41,665 bases of DNA, from positions 1 to 41,665 of the forward strand of contig JAFIEP010000053.1 in NCBI GenBank assembly GCA_020832495.1, written 5' to 3'. The position numbers and the translations under genes are program-made. Numbering within the stretch: position 1 is the first letter of the stretch; each line of letters begins with the position of its first letter. This DNA comes from Acidimicrobiia bacterium. Lineage in GTDB: Bacteria > Actinomycetota > Acidimicrobiia > Acidimicrobiales > Acidimicrobilacustridaceae. The notes under the pieces are model-generated. The model was not told the DNA's origin and searched no databases. It saw only the letters and a list, made by a program, of their open reading frames with translations. Positions 8,286 to 16,286 of this stretch are shown piece by piece.

Positions 8286-8320
8286 CCAGACCCGGCGGAT
8301 CGACCGGGCGCTCGCTCCCC

Positions 8321-8326
8321 TACAGT
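8321..8326 (+). promoter_or_regulatory. -10 element of acyl-CoA dehydrogenase gene (leaderless)
   Basis: TACAGT is followed by 6 nt and ATG 8333. This fixes the start at 8333, although the frame is open further upstream. Confidence 0.5.
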
Positions 8327-8332
8327 CCGCCC

Positions 8333-9532
8333 ATGACCGATGTGCCGACCCCTTCCGCGCCCGACCCCGTCGACGACGAGACCCGCGACGCCCTGCTCGC
8401 CGTGGTGCGTCGCTTCGTGGCCGACGAGGTGGTCCCCACCGCCGCTCACTGGGACGCCACCGACACCTACCCCGAACCCCTCGTCGACCGGATGGCCGAG
8501 TTGGGCCTGTTCGGCATCACCGTCCCGGTCCGCTACGGCGGTGCCGGCCTCGACCTGGTCACCTACGCAGCGGTGGTCGAGGAACTGGCCTACGGCTGGA
8601 TGAGCACCACAGGCTTTCTCAACACCCACTTCATGGCCTGCTACCTCATCGGCCGCTTCGGCACCGAGGAGCAGCGGCAGCGATGGCTCCCCGTGCTGGC
8701 ATCGGGCGAGATCCGCGCCGCCTACTCACTGTCGGAGCCCGACGCCGGCAGCGACGTGGCCGCCATCCGCACCCGCGCCCGCCGCCACGGCGACCACTAC
8801 GTGGTGGACGGCACCAAGACGTGGCTGACCAACGGACGCATGGCCGGTCTGGCCGTCACCCTCGTACGTACCAACGACACCGACCCCCCGCACCGCGGCA
8901 TGAGCGTGCTGCTCGTCGACAAGGAGCCCGGGGCGTCAACCCACGGCGGGATCACCGTCGGACCCAACATCGCCAAGCTGGGCTACCGCGGTATCGAGAC
9001 CGTGGAGGTGGTCTACGACAACCACGCCGTGGGGACCGACGCCCTCCTCGGCGGCGTGGAGGACCAGGGGTTCGCCCAGATGATGGCGGCCGTCGAGTTG
9101 GGAAGGGTCAACATCGCCGCCCGGGCCGTGGGTGTGGCCCGCCGCGCCTTCGAGGAGTCGATGCGCTACGCGCAGCAACGCCAGACCTTCGGCCGACCCA
9201 TCGCCGAGCACCAGGCCATCAGCTTCAAGCTGGCGGAGATGGGCACCAAGCTCACGGCAGCCCGACTGCTCTACCAGGAGGCCGCCCGCAAGAAGGGGCG
9301 CGGCGAGCGCGCCGACCTCGAAGCCTCCATGGCCAAGCTCTTCTGCAGCGAGACGTGCTGGGAGATCTGCGCCGAGGCACTCCGCATCCACGGGGGCAAC
9401 GGCTACGCCTCGGAGTACCCCATCGAGCGCCTCTACCGCGACGCCCCGTTGATGATCGTCGGCGAAGGCACGAGCGAGATCCAAAAGGTGGTCATCGCCC
9501 GGCGCCTCCTCGAGGAGCACCCACTCCGTTGA
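8333..9532 (+). CDS. Acyl-CoA dehydrogenase
   Basis: An FAD enzyme of 399 residues that introduces the alpha,beta double bond into an acyl-CoA. Family signatures include YSLSEPDAGSDVA (FAD/substrate region), KTWLTNG, RQTFGRPIAEHQAI and IHGGNGY. GEGTSEIQK contains the catalytic base position, Glu378. The length is normal for short- and medium-chain or branched-chain dehydrogenases; chain-length preference cannot be read. The open frame extends to 8111 across the divergent tetR gene, but that extension is spurious: ATG 8333 has a leaderless -10, and the next residues begin the family's N-terminal helix. It is divergent from tetR, with the TetR operator between them. No electron-transfer flavoprotein genes are in the window. 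Confidence 0.95.
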   Translation: MTDVPTPSAPDPVDDETRDALLAVVRRFVADEVVPTAAHWDATDTYPEPLVDRMAELGLFGITVPVRYGGAGLDLVTYAAVVEELAYGWMSTTGFLNTHFMACYLIGRFGTEEQRQRWLPVLASGEIRAAYSLSEPDAGSDVAAIRTRARRHGDHYVVDGTKTWLTNGRMAGLAVTLVRTNDTDPPHRGMSVLLVDKEPGASTHGGITVGPNIAKLGYRGIETVEVVYDNHAVGTDALLGGVEDQGFAQMMAAVELGRVNIAARAVGVARRAFEESMRYAQQRQTFGRPIAEHQAISFKLAEMGTKLTAARLLYQEAARKKGRGERADLEASMAKLFCSETCWEICAEALRIHGGNGYASEYPIERLYRDAPLMIVGEGTSEIQKVVIARRLLEEHPLR

Positions 9533-9591
9533 CGGTCACCGGCGACGCCGACACACGCTGGTGCAGTGCAGGCCCACCGCCGGCGGCCTTC

Positions 9592-9597
9592 TAGGGT
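9592..9597 (+). promoter_or_regulatory. Possible -10 element of pyrE
   Basis: TAGGGT lies 43 nt before ATG 9641, implying a leader of about 35-40 nt. GGGAG shortly before the ATG would be the ribosome binding site. An ATG directly behind the hexamer (9601) is out of frame. Confidence 0.3.
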
Positions 9598-9640
9598 GGC
9601 ATGGTCAGCGCCGCACCTCGACACGACACCGGGAGTTCCC

Positions 9641-10207
9641 ATGGATGCCCAGCGCACCGTTCTGCGTGATCTGATCCTCGCGCGAGGGCACCTCCGGCTC
9701 GCCGCCCCCGTCCAGCTCTCGTCGGGCGCCATGAGCTCGGATTTCGTGGACGCCAAGGCGGCCCTGGCGCGGGGCACCGATCTCGCCACCGCCTGCCGGG
9801 CGTTCGTGGCGTTGAGCGAGGAGCTCGGCACCTCCTTCTCGGCCGTCGGTGGGCTGACCATGGGGGCCGACATGTTCTCCCACGGCATCGCCATGGTGGC
9901 CGACTGCCACTGGTTCGTAGTGCGCAAGCAGGCCAAGGGTCGGGGCACCAACCGTCGGGTCGAAGGGGCCAGGCTCGAGCCCGGCACCGAGGTCCTGCTC
10001 GTCGAGGACGTGGTCACCACCGGGGGTTCGCTCCTCGAGGCGCTCGGCGTCGTGCGGGATCTCGGGGTCGAGGTGCGCCTGGCCACCACGCTGGTCGACC
10101 GGGGCGACGTGGCCGCCGAACGGTTCGCCGCCGAGGGTGTGCGCTACCACCCGCTGTTCACCTACGCGGACCTGGGTCTCGACCCGGTGGTGCCACCGAA
10201 CACATGA
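9641..10207 (+). CDS. pyrE: Orotate phosphoribosyltransferase
   Basis: Converts orotate and PRPP to orotidine 5'-phosphate in pyrimidine synthesis. 188 residues. GGLTMGADMF and RKQAKGRGTNRRVEG give the PRPP-contact lysines and flexible loop, and VLLVEDVVTTGGSLLEA is the PRPP-binding motif of type I phosphoribosyltransferases. The frame is open back to 9566, but ATG 9641 with GGGAG upstream fits the usual N-terminus. The gene is not next to other pyr genes, as is common for actinobacterial pyrE. Its stop overlaps the start of the membrane protein gene (ATGA), so the two are coupled, although no functional tie is obvious. Confidence 0.93.
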   Translation: MDAQRTVLRDLILARGHLRLAAPVQLSSGAMSSDFVDAKAALARGTDLATACRAFVALSEELGTSFSAVGGLTMGADMFSHGIAMVADCHWFVVRKQAKGRGTNRRVEGARLEPGTEVLLVEDVVTTGGSLLEALGVVRDLGVEVRLATTLVDRGDVAAERFAAEGVRYHPLFTYADLGLDPVVPPNT

Positions 10208-12033
10208 GCTCGCCCGACGCGACGCCACCGAAGCCGTCACGACCCCCGCCGCTGCGAGAGCGCGCTGGCGGGCTCACGGTGGTGGTCGTGGTACTCGCCG
10301 TCGTTCCCTTGCTGGTCGGCGCCCTGGTGGCCCTCGGCCGTCCGTGGTGGCCGGCGTCGGACTGGGCACTGATCGACCTGCGGACCCGAGACGTGGGCAC
10401 CACCGACACCCCGCTGGTGGGCGTGTTCTCCCGGGTCGGGTGGAACCACCCCGGTCCCCTGCTGTTCTGGCTGTTCGCCCCGATCCAGCGGCTGGCCGGC
10501 AGCCCGGCAGGGCTGATGGCGGCCGCAGCACTGTGGAACGCCGTCTCGCTCACCACCGCGCTGTGGTTGGCCCGGCGCACCGGCGGCCGGGGATTCCTCC
10601 TGCTGGTGGGATCGGCAATGTCGGTGATGGTGGTGGTACTCGGTGGCGTGCTGGTGGACCCGTGGAACCCGTGGATCGCCGTGCTCCCCTTTGCCGTGTT
10701 CGTGCTCGCCACCTGGACGACGAGTACCGGCGACCTGGTGGGCATCCCGCTCGCCGTGATCTCGGGCAGCTTCGTCGTCCAGGCCCACATCGGCTACGCC
10801 GCCCTCGTCGTTCCCCTGGCGGTGTGGACAGCCGCTGCGCTGGCGTGGACCTACCGGCGGCGCACTGCCCCCGTTGAACCGACGAGCCGATGGCAACGGC
10901 CCACCATGGTGCTGACGGTGAGCGGCCTCGTCGGCCTGCTCCTGTGGATCGGACCCATCGTCGAACAAGTGACCACCTCACCCGGCAACCTCCGGCGCAT
11001 CGCCTCCCACTTCGGCACGGCCGGCGAGTCCACGATCGGGCCCGCTGAGGCGCTGGGCATCGTCGCCCGCCAGTTCGCGCTGCTCCCGCCGTGGCTCGGC
11101 GGCGACGAACCCATCGACATCTTCACCGCTGGCCTCGTCCCCGCCTCGCTGTGGTGGGCGCTACCGACAGTGGCGTTGTTCGTCGTCGGCGTGCTCGTCG
11201 CCCTCCGACGCCGCGACGGGGTGGTGGTCCGACTCCAGGGCGCCCTGGCAGTGACCATCGTCGCCGGCGTGGTGGCCACGGCGCGCATCGAGGGTGACGC
11301 CTTCTTCTACCTGGTGCGCTGGTGGTGGGTGGTCTCCCTGCTCGTGTGGGTGTGCACGGCCTGGGCGCTCGGCCGGGCCATCCCTTCCGACCGTGGCGCC
11401 CACCTGGCTCGCCTGGGCGCGCCGGTGGCGCTCACCACCATGCTCCTCATGGGCATGGCCACCATCACCGAGCTGTTCTCGCCGGTGGAGACCACCACCC
11501 ACAACCTGGCCGTCGAGGCTATTGCCGACGACCTCGCCGCTGCGCTCGACCGCGACGGTCGCTACCTGATCGCGCCCATCGGGGTGTCGTGGTTCGAGAC
11601 CTATTTCGGTGTGGTGAACGAGCTCGACCGACGAGGGTTCGACGTGGTGGCCGACGAGCGGTTCACCAGCCACTTCGGTGCGCACCGTATCGACGACGGA
11701 CAGCCCGTGGATGCCACCATCCTGGTGGCCACCGGCGACGTCGTCGCTGAACTGCGCAACGACGACGAGCTTCGGACCGTCGCCGGCTATGACCCACTCA
11801 GCCCCGACGAACGAACGGAACTCGACGAGTTGCGCGCCCGGGCGCGGCGGGATCTCGTGGCCGCCGGCCGAGACGACCTCCTCGGGTCCGTCGATGACGG
11901 TGGCCTCCGCTACTTCGCCATCGATGAACCCGCCATCGACGGCACGGCCGCCGAGCGCATCGGTGACCTGCTCGAGGCCGGGACGTGGGTCGAGGTGTTC
12001 GTTGCACCGCCACGTTGGGATGGCGCCGGCTGA
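10204..12033 (+). CDS. Multi-pass membrane protein with GT-C-like layout, function unknown
   Basis: 609 residues. After a short Pro-rich cytoplasmic start, about ten hydrophobic segments run from residue 23 to about 430. They are followed by a soluble C-terminal domain of roughly 180 residues that is rich in Asp, Glu and Arg. The first long loop contains VGTTDTPLVGVFSRVGWNHP just before a hydrophobic PGPLLFWLF segment. An acidic first loop after TM1 (LIDLRTRD here) is the place where GT-C glycosyltransferases keep catalytic acids, so a lipid-linked sugar transferase is possible. No sequence motif proves this, and it is recorded as unknown. The gene overlaps pyrE by 4 nt. Confidence 0.8.
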   Translation: MSSPDATPPKPSRPPPLRERAGGLTVVVVVLAVVPLLVGALVALGRPWWPASDWALIDLRTRDVGTTDTPLVGVFSRVGWNHPGPLLFWLFAPIQRLAGSPAGLMAAAALWNAVSLTTALWLARRTGGRGFLLLVGSAMSVMVVVLGGVLVDPWNPWIAVLPFAVFVLATWTTSTGDLVGIPLAVISGSFVVQAHIGYAALVVPLAVWTAAALAWTYRRRTAPVEPTSRWQRPTMVLTVSGLVGLLLWIGPIVEQVTTSPGNLRRIASHFGTAGESTIGPAEALGIVARQFALLPPWLGGDEPIDIFTAGLVPASLWWALPTVALFVVGVLVALRRRDGVVVRLQGALAVTIVAGVVATARIEGDAFFYLVRWWWVVSLLVWVCTAWALGRAIPSDRGAHLARLGAPVALTTMLLMGMATITELFSPVETTTHNLAVEAIADDLAAALDRDGRYLIAPIGVSWFETYFGVVNELDRRGFDVVADERFTSHFGAHRIDDGQPVDATILVATGDVVAELRNDDELRTVAGYDPLSPDERTELDELRARARRDLVAAGRDDLLGSVDDGGLRYFAIDEPAIDGTAAERIGDLLEAGTWVEVFVAPPRWDGAG

Positions 12034-12114
12034 TCGGCACCACTGCCGAACCGGGGGCCACAGCACCCGGGGACGACCGATGGCCAGCCGGAACGCCCGT
12101 ACGCCCACCAGGGC

Positions 12115-12120
12115 TAACGT
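12115..12120 (+). promoter_or_regulatory. -10 element of the CHAD-ParA operon (leaderless)
   Basis: TAACGT is followed by 8 nt and ATG 12129, and no Shine-Dalgarno sequence lies between. This supports ATG 12129 over the upstream open frame that begins at 11985 inside the membrane-protein gene. Confidence 0.45.
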
Positions 12121-12128
12121 GGCCGACC

Positions 12129-13748
12129 ATGGGTGTCCGACGCTTCGCCTTCCCGGAGGGAGGCGACCTGTCCTCGCTGCTCGCTGGTGTGGCCACCCGC
12201 ACCCCACTGGTCACCGATGACGAGGTCCGTGTGGTGCGGACCCTGTACGACACCTTCGACTGGCGCATCTGGGGCGATGACGGCCTCCTCGAACACGAAC
12301 GTCCCGACACCCCCGGCGGCGAGGGCCATCTCGTGTGGCGGCGACGTTCGAGCGGGGAGGTACTCGGCCGCCTGGAGATCGACGATGTCCCTCGCTTCGT
12401 GACCGAGCTGCGCTCGGGCCGGCTGGCCGACCGACTGGCGCCGGTGGTCGACGTCCGGGCCATCGAGCCCCTCACCCGGCTGACCACTGACCGCCAGACC
12501 CTCCGCATGATCGACGACGACGACAAGACCGTGGCTCGAGTGGTCGTCGACCGCTCCACCGTGGTGCCGCTGGATCGTCCCCACGGCACACGTGCTGAAC
12601 CTCGCACGCTCCAAACCACCATCGAGGTCGTCCCGGTTCGTGGCTACCCGAAGGCCGCCAAGGAGCTGAACCGGCTGCTCGAGGCACAGGTCACCCTCCG
12701 TCCACAGGCCGAGAGCTCAGCGGTGGAGGCACTGCGGACGAACCGCCGCCGGCCGGGTGACTACAGCTCCAAGCTGGCCCTCGAGCTGAGCTCGACCATG
12801 ACGGCAAGCGAAGCCTGGTGCACGGTGCTGCGCACGCTCCTGGCCGTGATGCACACCAACGAGGACGGCGTGCGCCACGACCGCGACCCGGAATTCCTCC
12901 ACGACTACCGGGTGGCCATCCGACGCAGCCGATCGGTGCTCGCCCAAGGCAAGGGGGTGTTGCCCGACGCCGAGCGCCGACAGTTCGCCGACGAACTGCG
13001 CTGGCTCGGCGGCGTGACCAGCCCGGTCCGAGACCTCGACGTGGAACTGCTCGAGCTGCCGACCTACGACACCAGCCTGCCGACGTCGTTGCGCGGCTCA
13101 CTCCAGCCGCTGGCCGACTGGCTGCAGGCACGCCAACGCGCCGCGCATGGCGACCTGGTGGCCGCGCTCGACGGCGAGCGGTACCGAGAACTGCTCGCCG
13201 CCTACGCCACCTGGCTGGATCACCCGGGCCACGACCCTCGTGCCCCCGAGGCAGCTCATCCGTCCTCCGCCGTGGCCGCCGCCCGGATCGCCAAGGCGTT
13301 CCGCCGTGTGGTCCGCGACGGGCGACGCATCGACGACACGAGCCCTCCGGAATCGCTCCACGACCTGCGCAAGGACACCAAGAAGCTTCGCTACGCCCTC
13401 GAGTGCTACGGCAGCCTGTTCCCCCCCGAGACGGTCCGCCCCATCGTGCGCCACCTGAAAGTGCTCCAGGACTGCCTGGGCGAGTTCCAGGACTGCGAGG
13501 TGCAGGCACTGTCGTTGCGCACCGCGGCCGACGCCCTGCTCGCCGAGCAGCGGACCCAGGCAGCCACCCTGATGGCCATCGGTCACCTCGTCGAACACCT
13601 CGACGAACGACAGGCAGAGGCCCGAGCCGCGTTCAACCGCACGTTCCGCCAGTTCGACACCGACGAGGTGGGTCACCTGGTCTCGCTCGTCCGCGACCAC
13701 GGGCGGGCCAGCCTCGCTGCATCCCCCGCCGGCCGAGAGGAGCACTGA
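12129..13748 (+). CDS. CHAD domain protein with degenerate CYTH-like N-terminus
   Basis: 539 residues. The CHAD domain (about 215-520) shows both internal halves: FLHDYRVAIRRSRS near 257-269 with SPVRDLDVELLEL near 300, and SLHDLRKDTKKLRYALE followed by QDCLGEFQDCE in the second half. CHAD domains are helical, bind polyphosphate through conserved His/Arg/Lys, and several have been shown to sit on polyphosphate granules. The first 180 residues look like a CYTH (triphosphate tunnel) fold but lack the N-terminal ExExK motif, so triphosphatase activity is doubtful. The stop is 2 bp before parA, and the two share a promoter at 12115. The reading frame upstream of 12129 runs into the previous gene and is not used. 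Confidence 0.87.
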   Translation: MGVRRFAFPEGGDLSSLLAGVATRTPLVTDDEVRVVRTLYDTFDWRIWGDDGLLEHERPDTPGGEGHLVWRRRSSGEVLGRLEIDDVPRFVTELRSGRLADRLAPVVDVRAIEPLTRLTTDRQTLRMIDDDDKTVARVVVDRSTVVPLDRPHGTRAEPRTLQTTIEVVPVRGYPKAAKELNRLLEAQVTLRPQAESSAVEALRTNRRRPGDYSSKLALELSSTMTASEAWCTVLRTLLAVMHTNEDGVRHDRDPEFLHDYRVAIRRSRSVLAQGKGVLPDAERRQFADELRWLGGVTSPVRDLDVELLELPTYDTSLPTSLRGSLQPLADWLQARQRAAHGDLVAALDGERYRELLAAYATWLDHPGHDPRAPEAAHPSSAVAAARIAKAFRRVVRDGRRIDDTSPPESLHDLRKDTKKLRYALECYGSLFPPETVRPIVRHLKVLQDCLGEFQDCEVQALSLRTAADALLAEQRTQAATLMAIGHLVEHLDERQAEARAAFNRTFRQFDTDEVGHLVSLVRDHGRASLAASPAGREEH

Positions 13749-13750
13749 CC

Positions 13751-14506
13751 ATGGCAGCGATCGTGCTGGCCAGCTACAGCAGCAAGGGCGGGGTGGGTAA
13801 GACCGCCGCCGCGGTGAACCTGGCGCACGTGGCCGCCGAGCAGGGGTGGCGAACGCTCGTATGGGACCTCGACCCCCAGGCGGCGGCCACGTTCTACTTC
13901 CGGGTGAAACCCAAGGTGAAAGGCGGAGGCCGAGCTCTCATCCGACAGAAGCGCCCGCTCGACGACGTGGTCAAGGGCACCGACTTCGAGGGGCTGGACC
14001 TCGTGCCGGCCGACTTCTCCTACCGCAACCTCGACCTCGTCCTCGACGACACGAAGAAGCCGTTGCGACGCCTGGCCAAGGTCCTCAAACCGATCGCCCG
14101 CGACTACGACGTGGTGCTCCTCGACTGTCCACCGAGCATCTCGCTGGCGTCCGAGAGCGTCTTCGAGGCCGCCAACGCGCTGATGGTGCCGGTCATCCCC
14201 ACCACCCTGTCGGTGAGGACGCTGGAACAGCTCGACGACTTCCTGGCCGACGCCACCAGCCCGCCCCGGCTCATGCCCTTCTTCTCCATGGTGGACGGCC
14301 GCAAGCGCCTCCATCGGGATGTCATGGAAGCGCTGCGTGCCAGCCGGACGGACCTGTTGACCACGACCGTGCCGGCCACCGCCGACGTCGAACGCATGGG
14401 CCTCCACCGCACTCCCGTCACAGCGCAGGCTCCGCGCTCACGCGCTGCCGCTGCCTATCGCGACCTGTGGGCCGAGGTCATCGCCACCTGTCGCGCCGAC
14501 CGCTGA
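13751..14506 (+). CDS. ParA/MinD-like ATPase
   Basis: 251 residues. The deviant Walker A motif SKGGVGKTAAAVNLA carries the signature Lys12 and Lys17 of ParA/MinD proteins. WDLDPQAAAT (A' region) and VVLLDCPPS (Walker B) follow. There is no N-terminal DNA-binding domain and no amphipathic MinD-type C-terminal helix, so it resembles small ParA proteins that position cargo by gradients over the nucleoid. No parB lies beside it and no parS sites were noticed, which argues against chromosome partition. It is 2 bp behind the CHAD gene with GAGAGGAG as ribosome binding site. Positioning of CHAD-bound polyphosphate granules is the inferred role. The long frame continuing upstream from 12818 is an overlap with the CHAD gene. 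Confidence 0.9.
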   Translation: MAAIVLASYSSKGGVGKTAAAVNLAHVAAEQGWRTLVWDLDPQAAATFYFRVKPKVKGGGRALIRQKRPLDDVVKGTDFEGLDLVPADFSYRNLDLVLDDTKKPLRRLAKVLKPIARDYDVVLLDCPPSISLASESVFEAANALMVPVIPTTLSVRTLEQLDDFLADATSPPRLMPFFSMVDGRKRLHRDVMEALRASRTDLLTTTVPATADVERMGLHRTPVTAQAPRSRAAAAYRDLWAEVIATCRADR

Positions 14507-14585
14507 CGGCGGAACCGGGCGAACGCCGGCCACGGGGTCGGTCCGTTGGACGACAGTGGGACCGAACGAGGCACAATGGTTCGTG

Positions 14586-15296
14586 ATGACGAGCCAGCCC
14601 GATACCACCGCTGAGGACGTCCACGCCGATGCCGACACCGACGCCGGATCCTTTGTCATCGATGCTGCGTTCGACGACCCGGTGCCGCCGGCCACCACCA
14701 AGCGCCCCAACCTCGACTTCGTGACCGAACGGCTGGCCACCGGCGGCGACCTGCACCCGGTCGAGGAGGTGGCGCGGACCGACCTCGAGGCGATGCTCGA
14801 GCTGGGCATCACCCACATCGTCGACACGCGCATGGAGTGGAGCGACGAGGACTTCGTGGCGGAGCACGCGCCCGAGGTCACCTACGTCCACCTCGGCGTC
14901 GACGACGCCGGCCAGCGACTCCCCGACGAGTGGTTCGATCGGGGCATCGGTGCCGCGGTCGGGGCGCTGGCGCTGCCCGACACCCGCGTGCTCGTGCACT
15001 GCCACATGGGGATCAACCGGGGCCCCAGCCTGGCCTTCGCCGTGCTGCTCCACCAGGGGCTGCCGGTCACCGACGCCCTGGCGGCCATCCGGACGGCTCG
15101 CCCCATCGCCGCCATCGGCTACGCCCACGATGCCCTTCGACATCACCACGTCGCCAACGACGTGCCCTTCGACGTCCGTGAGGAGAACTGGGCGACGCTC
15201 GACCGCTGGATGTCTGAGAACCGGATCGACGTCGAACGCATCATCCGTGGGATCCGTGCCGAGGAAGGCACGATCTTCAAGAGCATGGGAGGATGA
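14586..15296 (+). CDS. Dual-specificity/tyrosine phosphatase-like protein
   Basis: 236 residues. The P-loop HCHMGINRG gives the Cys-based phosphatase signature HCx5R, with Cys139 and Arg145. HLGVDD (about 102-107) offers the general-acid Asp. The first 45 residues are acidic and probably disordered. After the P-loop the protein has the helical pattern of the dual-specificity family, with LPVTDALAAIRTARP in place of the usual helix. ATG 14586 is preferred; a GTG at 14556 would add ten residues. Possible substrates are phosphoproteins, phosphoinositides or phosphorylated small molecules. The stop overlaps the GluQ-RS start (ATGA). It probably belongs to the same transcription unit as CHAD and ParA, with a 79-bp gap in front. 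Confidence 0.8.
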   Translation: MTSQPDTTAEDVHADADTDAGSFVIDAAFDDPVPPATTKRPNLDFVTERLATGGDLHPVEEVARTDLEAMLELGITHIVDTRMEWSDEDFVAEHAPEVTYVHLGVDDAGQRLPDEWFDRGIGAAVGALALPDTRVLVHCHMGINRGPSLAFAVLLHQGLPVTDALAAIRTARPIAAIGYAHDALRHHHVANDVPFDVREENWATLDRWMSENRIDVERIIRGIRAEEGTIFKSMGG

Positions 15297-16222
15297 GCGT
15301 CGGCCGGTTCGCTCCCAGCCCGACCGGCCCACTCCACCTCGGCAACCTGAGGACCGCGCTCGTGGCCTGGCTCACCGCACGGCGAGCCGCCAGCGCCTTC
15401 CACCTCCGCGTCGAGGATCTCGAAGCCGTGCCCCTGGCGAGAGAGCACGAGACCGAACAACTCGCCGACCTCGCCGCGCTCGGCCTCGACTGGGACGGTC
15501 CGGTCATCCGCCAGACCGACCGGCGAGCCGCTCACGACGCCGCCATCGACCACCTGGCCGCACGAGGGCTGCTCTACGAGTGCTTCTGCACCCGCCGCGA
15601 GATCCGGGAGGCCACGGTGGCCCCCCACGCCGATCTGCCCGAGGGTGCGTACCCGGGCACCTGTCGCCACCTGACCGAACGTGAGCGCGCCGAGCGGCGG
15701 CGGTCCGGTCGACCACCGGCGCTGCGGCTGCGGGCCGACGGCCGACAAGTGGCCTTCGCCGATCTGCTCAACGGAACGGTGCAGGGCACCATCGACGACT
15801 TCGTCGTCCGCCGCAACGACGGCGCCCCGGCGTACAACTTGGCGGTGGTGGTCGACGACGACCACCAGGGCGTCGAACAGGTCGTGCGAGGTGACGACCT
15901 CCTCGATACCACCCCCCGCCAGGTCCTGCTCGCCGACCTGCTCGACGTGACGCCACCGACCTATCTCCACGTACCGCTGGCACTGGCTCCCGACGGAGAG
16001 CGCCTGGCGAAGCGGCGCGGCGCTCGCTCGCTCGGCGACCTCCGACGACTCGGTGTGTCGATCCCCGAGATCCTTCTCGCCATGGCCACGAGCCTCGGGA
16101 TCGACCTCGCCCGCCCGCCCTCCACCGCCGCCGATCTCCTTCGCGACTTCGAACCCCGCCGCATCGCTCGCCAACCATGGCTGGTCCCACCGCAGGGGGA
16201 CGGTACCGGGGCGCTCGGGTGA
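15293..16222 (+). CDS. gluQ: Glutamyl-Q tRNA(Asp) synthetase
   Basis: A truncated paralogue of glutamyl-tRNA synthetase that activates Glu without tRNA and transfers it to queuosine in the tRNA(Asp) anticodon. 309 residues, the normal size, with no anticodon-binding domain. FAPSPTGPLHLGNLR has the HIGH-type motif (HLGN at 15-18). ERLAKRRGAR is the KMSKS-like loop. Cys97, Cys99, Tyr120 and Cys124 form the zinc site that distinguishes GluQ-RS from GluRS. It starts inside the stop of the phosphatase-like gene. No queuosine synthesis genes are in the window, so whether the host makes queuosine is unknown. Confidence 0.9.
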   Translation: MSVGRFAPSPTGPLHLGNLRTALVAWLTARRAASAFHLRVEDLEAVPLAREHETEQLADLAALGLDWDGPVIRQTDRRAAHDAAIDHLAARGLLYECFCTRREIREATVAPHADLPEGAYPGTCRHLTERERAERRRSGRPPALRLRADGRQVAFADLLNGTVQGTIDDFVVRRNDGAPAYNLAVVVDDDHQGVEQVVRGDDLLDTTPRQVLLADLLDVTPPTYLHVPLALAPDGERLAKRRGARSLGDLRRLGVSIPEILLAMATSLGIDLARPPSTAADLLRDFEPRRIARQPWLVPPQGDGTGALG

Positions 16223-16226
16223 ACCA

Positions 16227-16250
16227 GCCGTCCCGGTATGGAGGACGGGC
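16227..16250. terminator. Possible hairpin between convergent genes
   Basis: CCGTCC (16228-16233) pairs with GGACGG (16243-16248) around a 9-nt loop, in the 64-bp gap between gluQ and the convergent DUF389 gene. There is no U-tract, so intrinsic termination is uncertain. Confidence 0.3.
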
Positions 16251-16286
16251 GGGCCGAGACGCAGGGCACGCCGGCGGGTAGGAGCG

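Noticed and set aside
7426-9594. 722-residue open frame across tetR and the acyl-CoA dehydrogenase
   Set aside because: Arg/Pro-rich translation with no domain; it crosses two well-supported genes on opposite strands.
13751-14506. ParA as the chromosome-partition ParA
   Set aside because: No parB beside it and no parS-like sites noticed; the partner gene is a CHAD protein.
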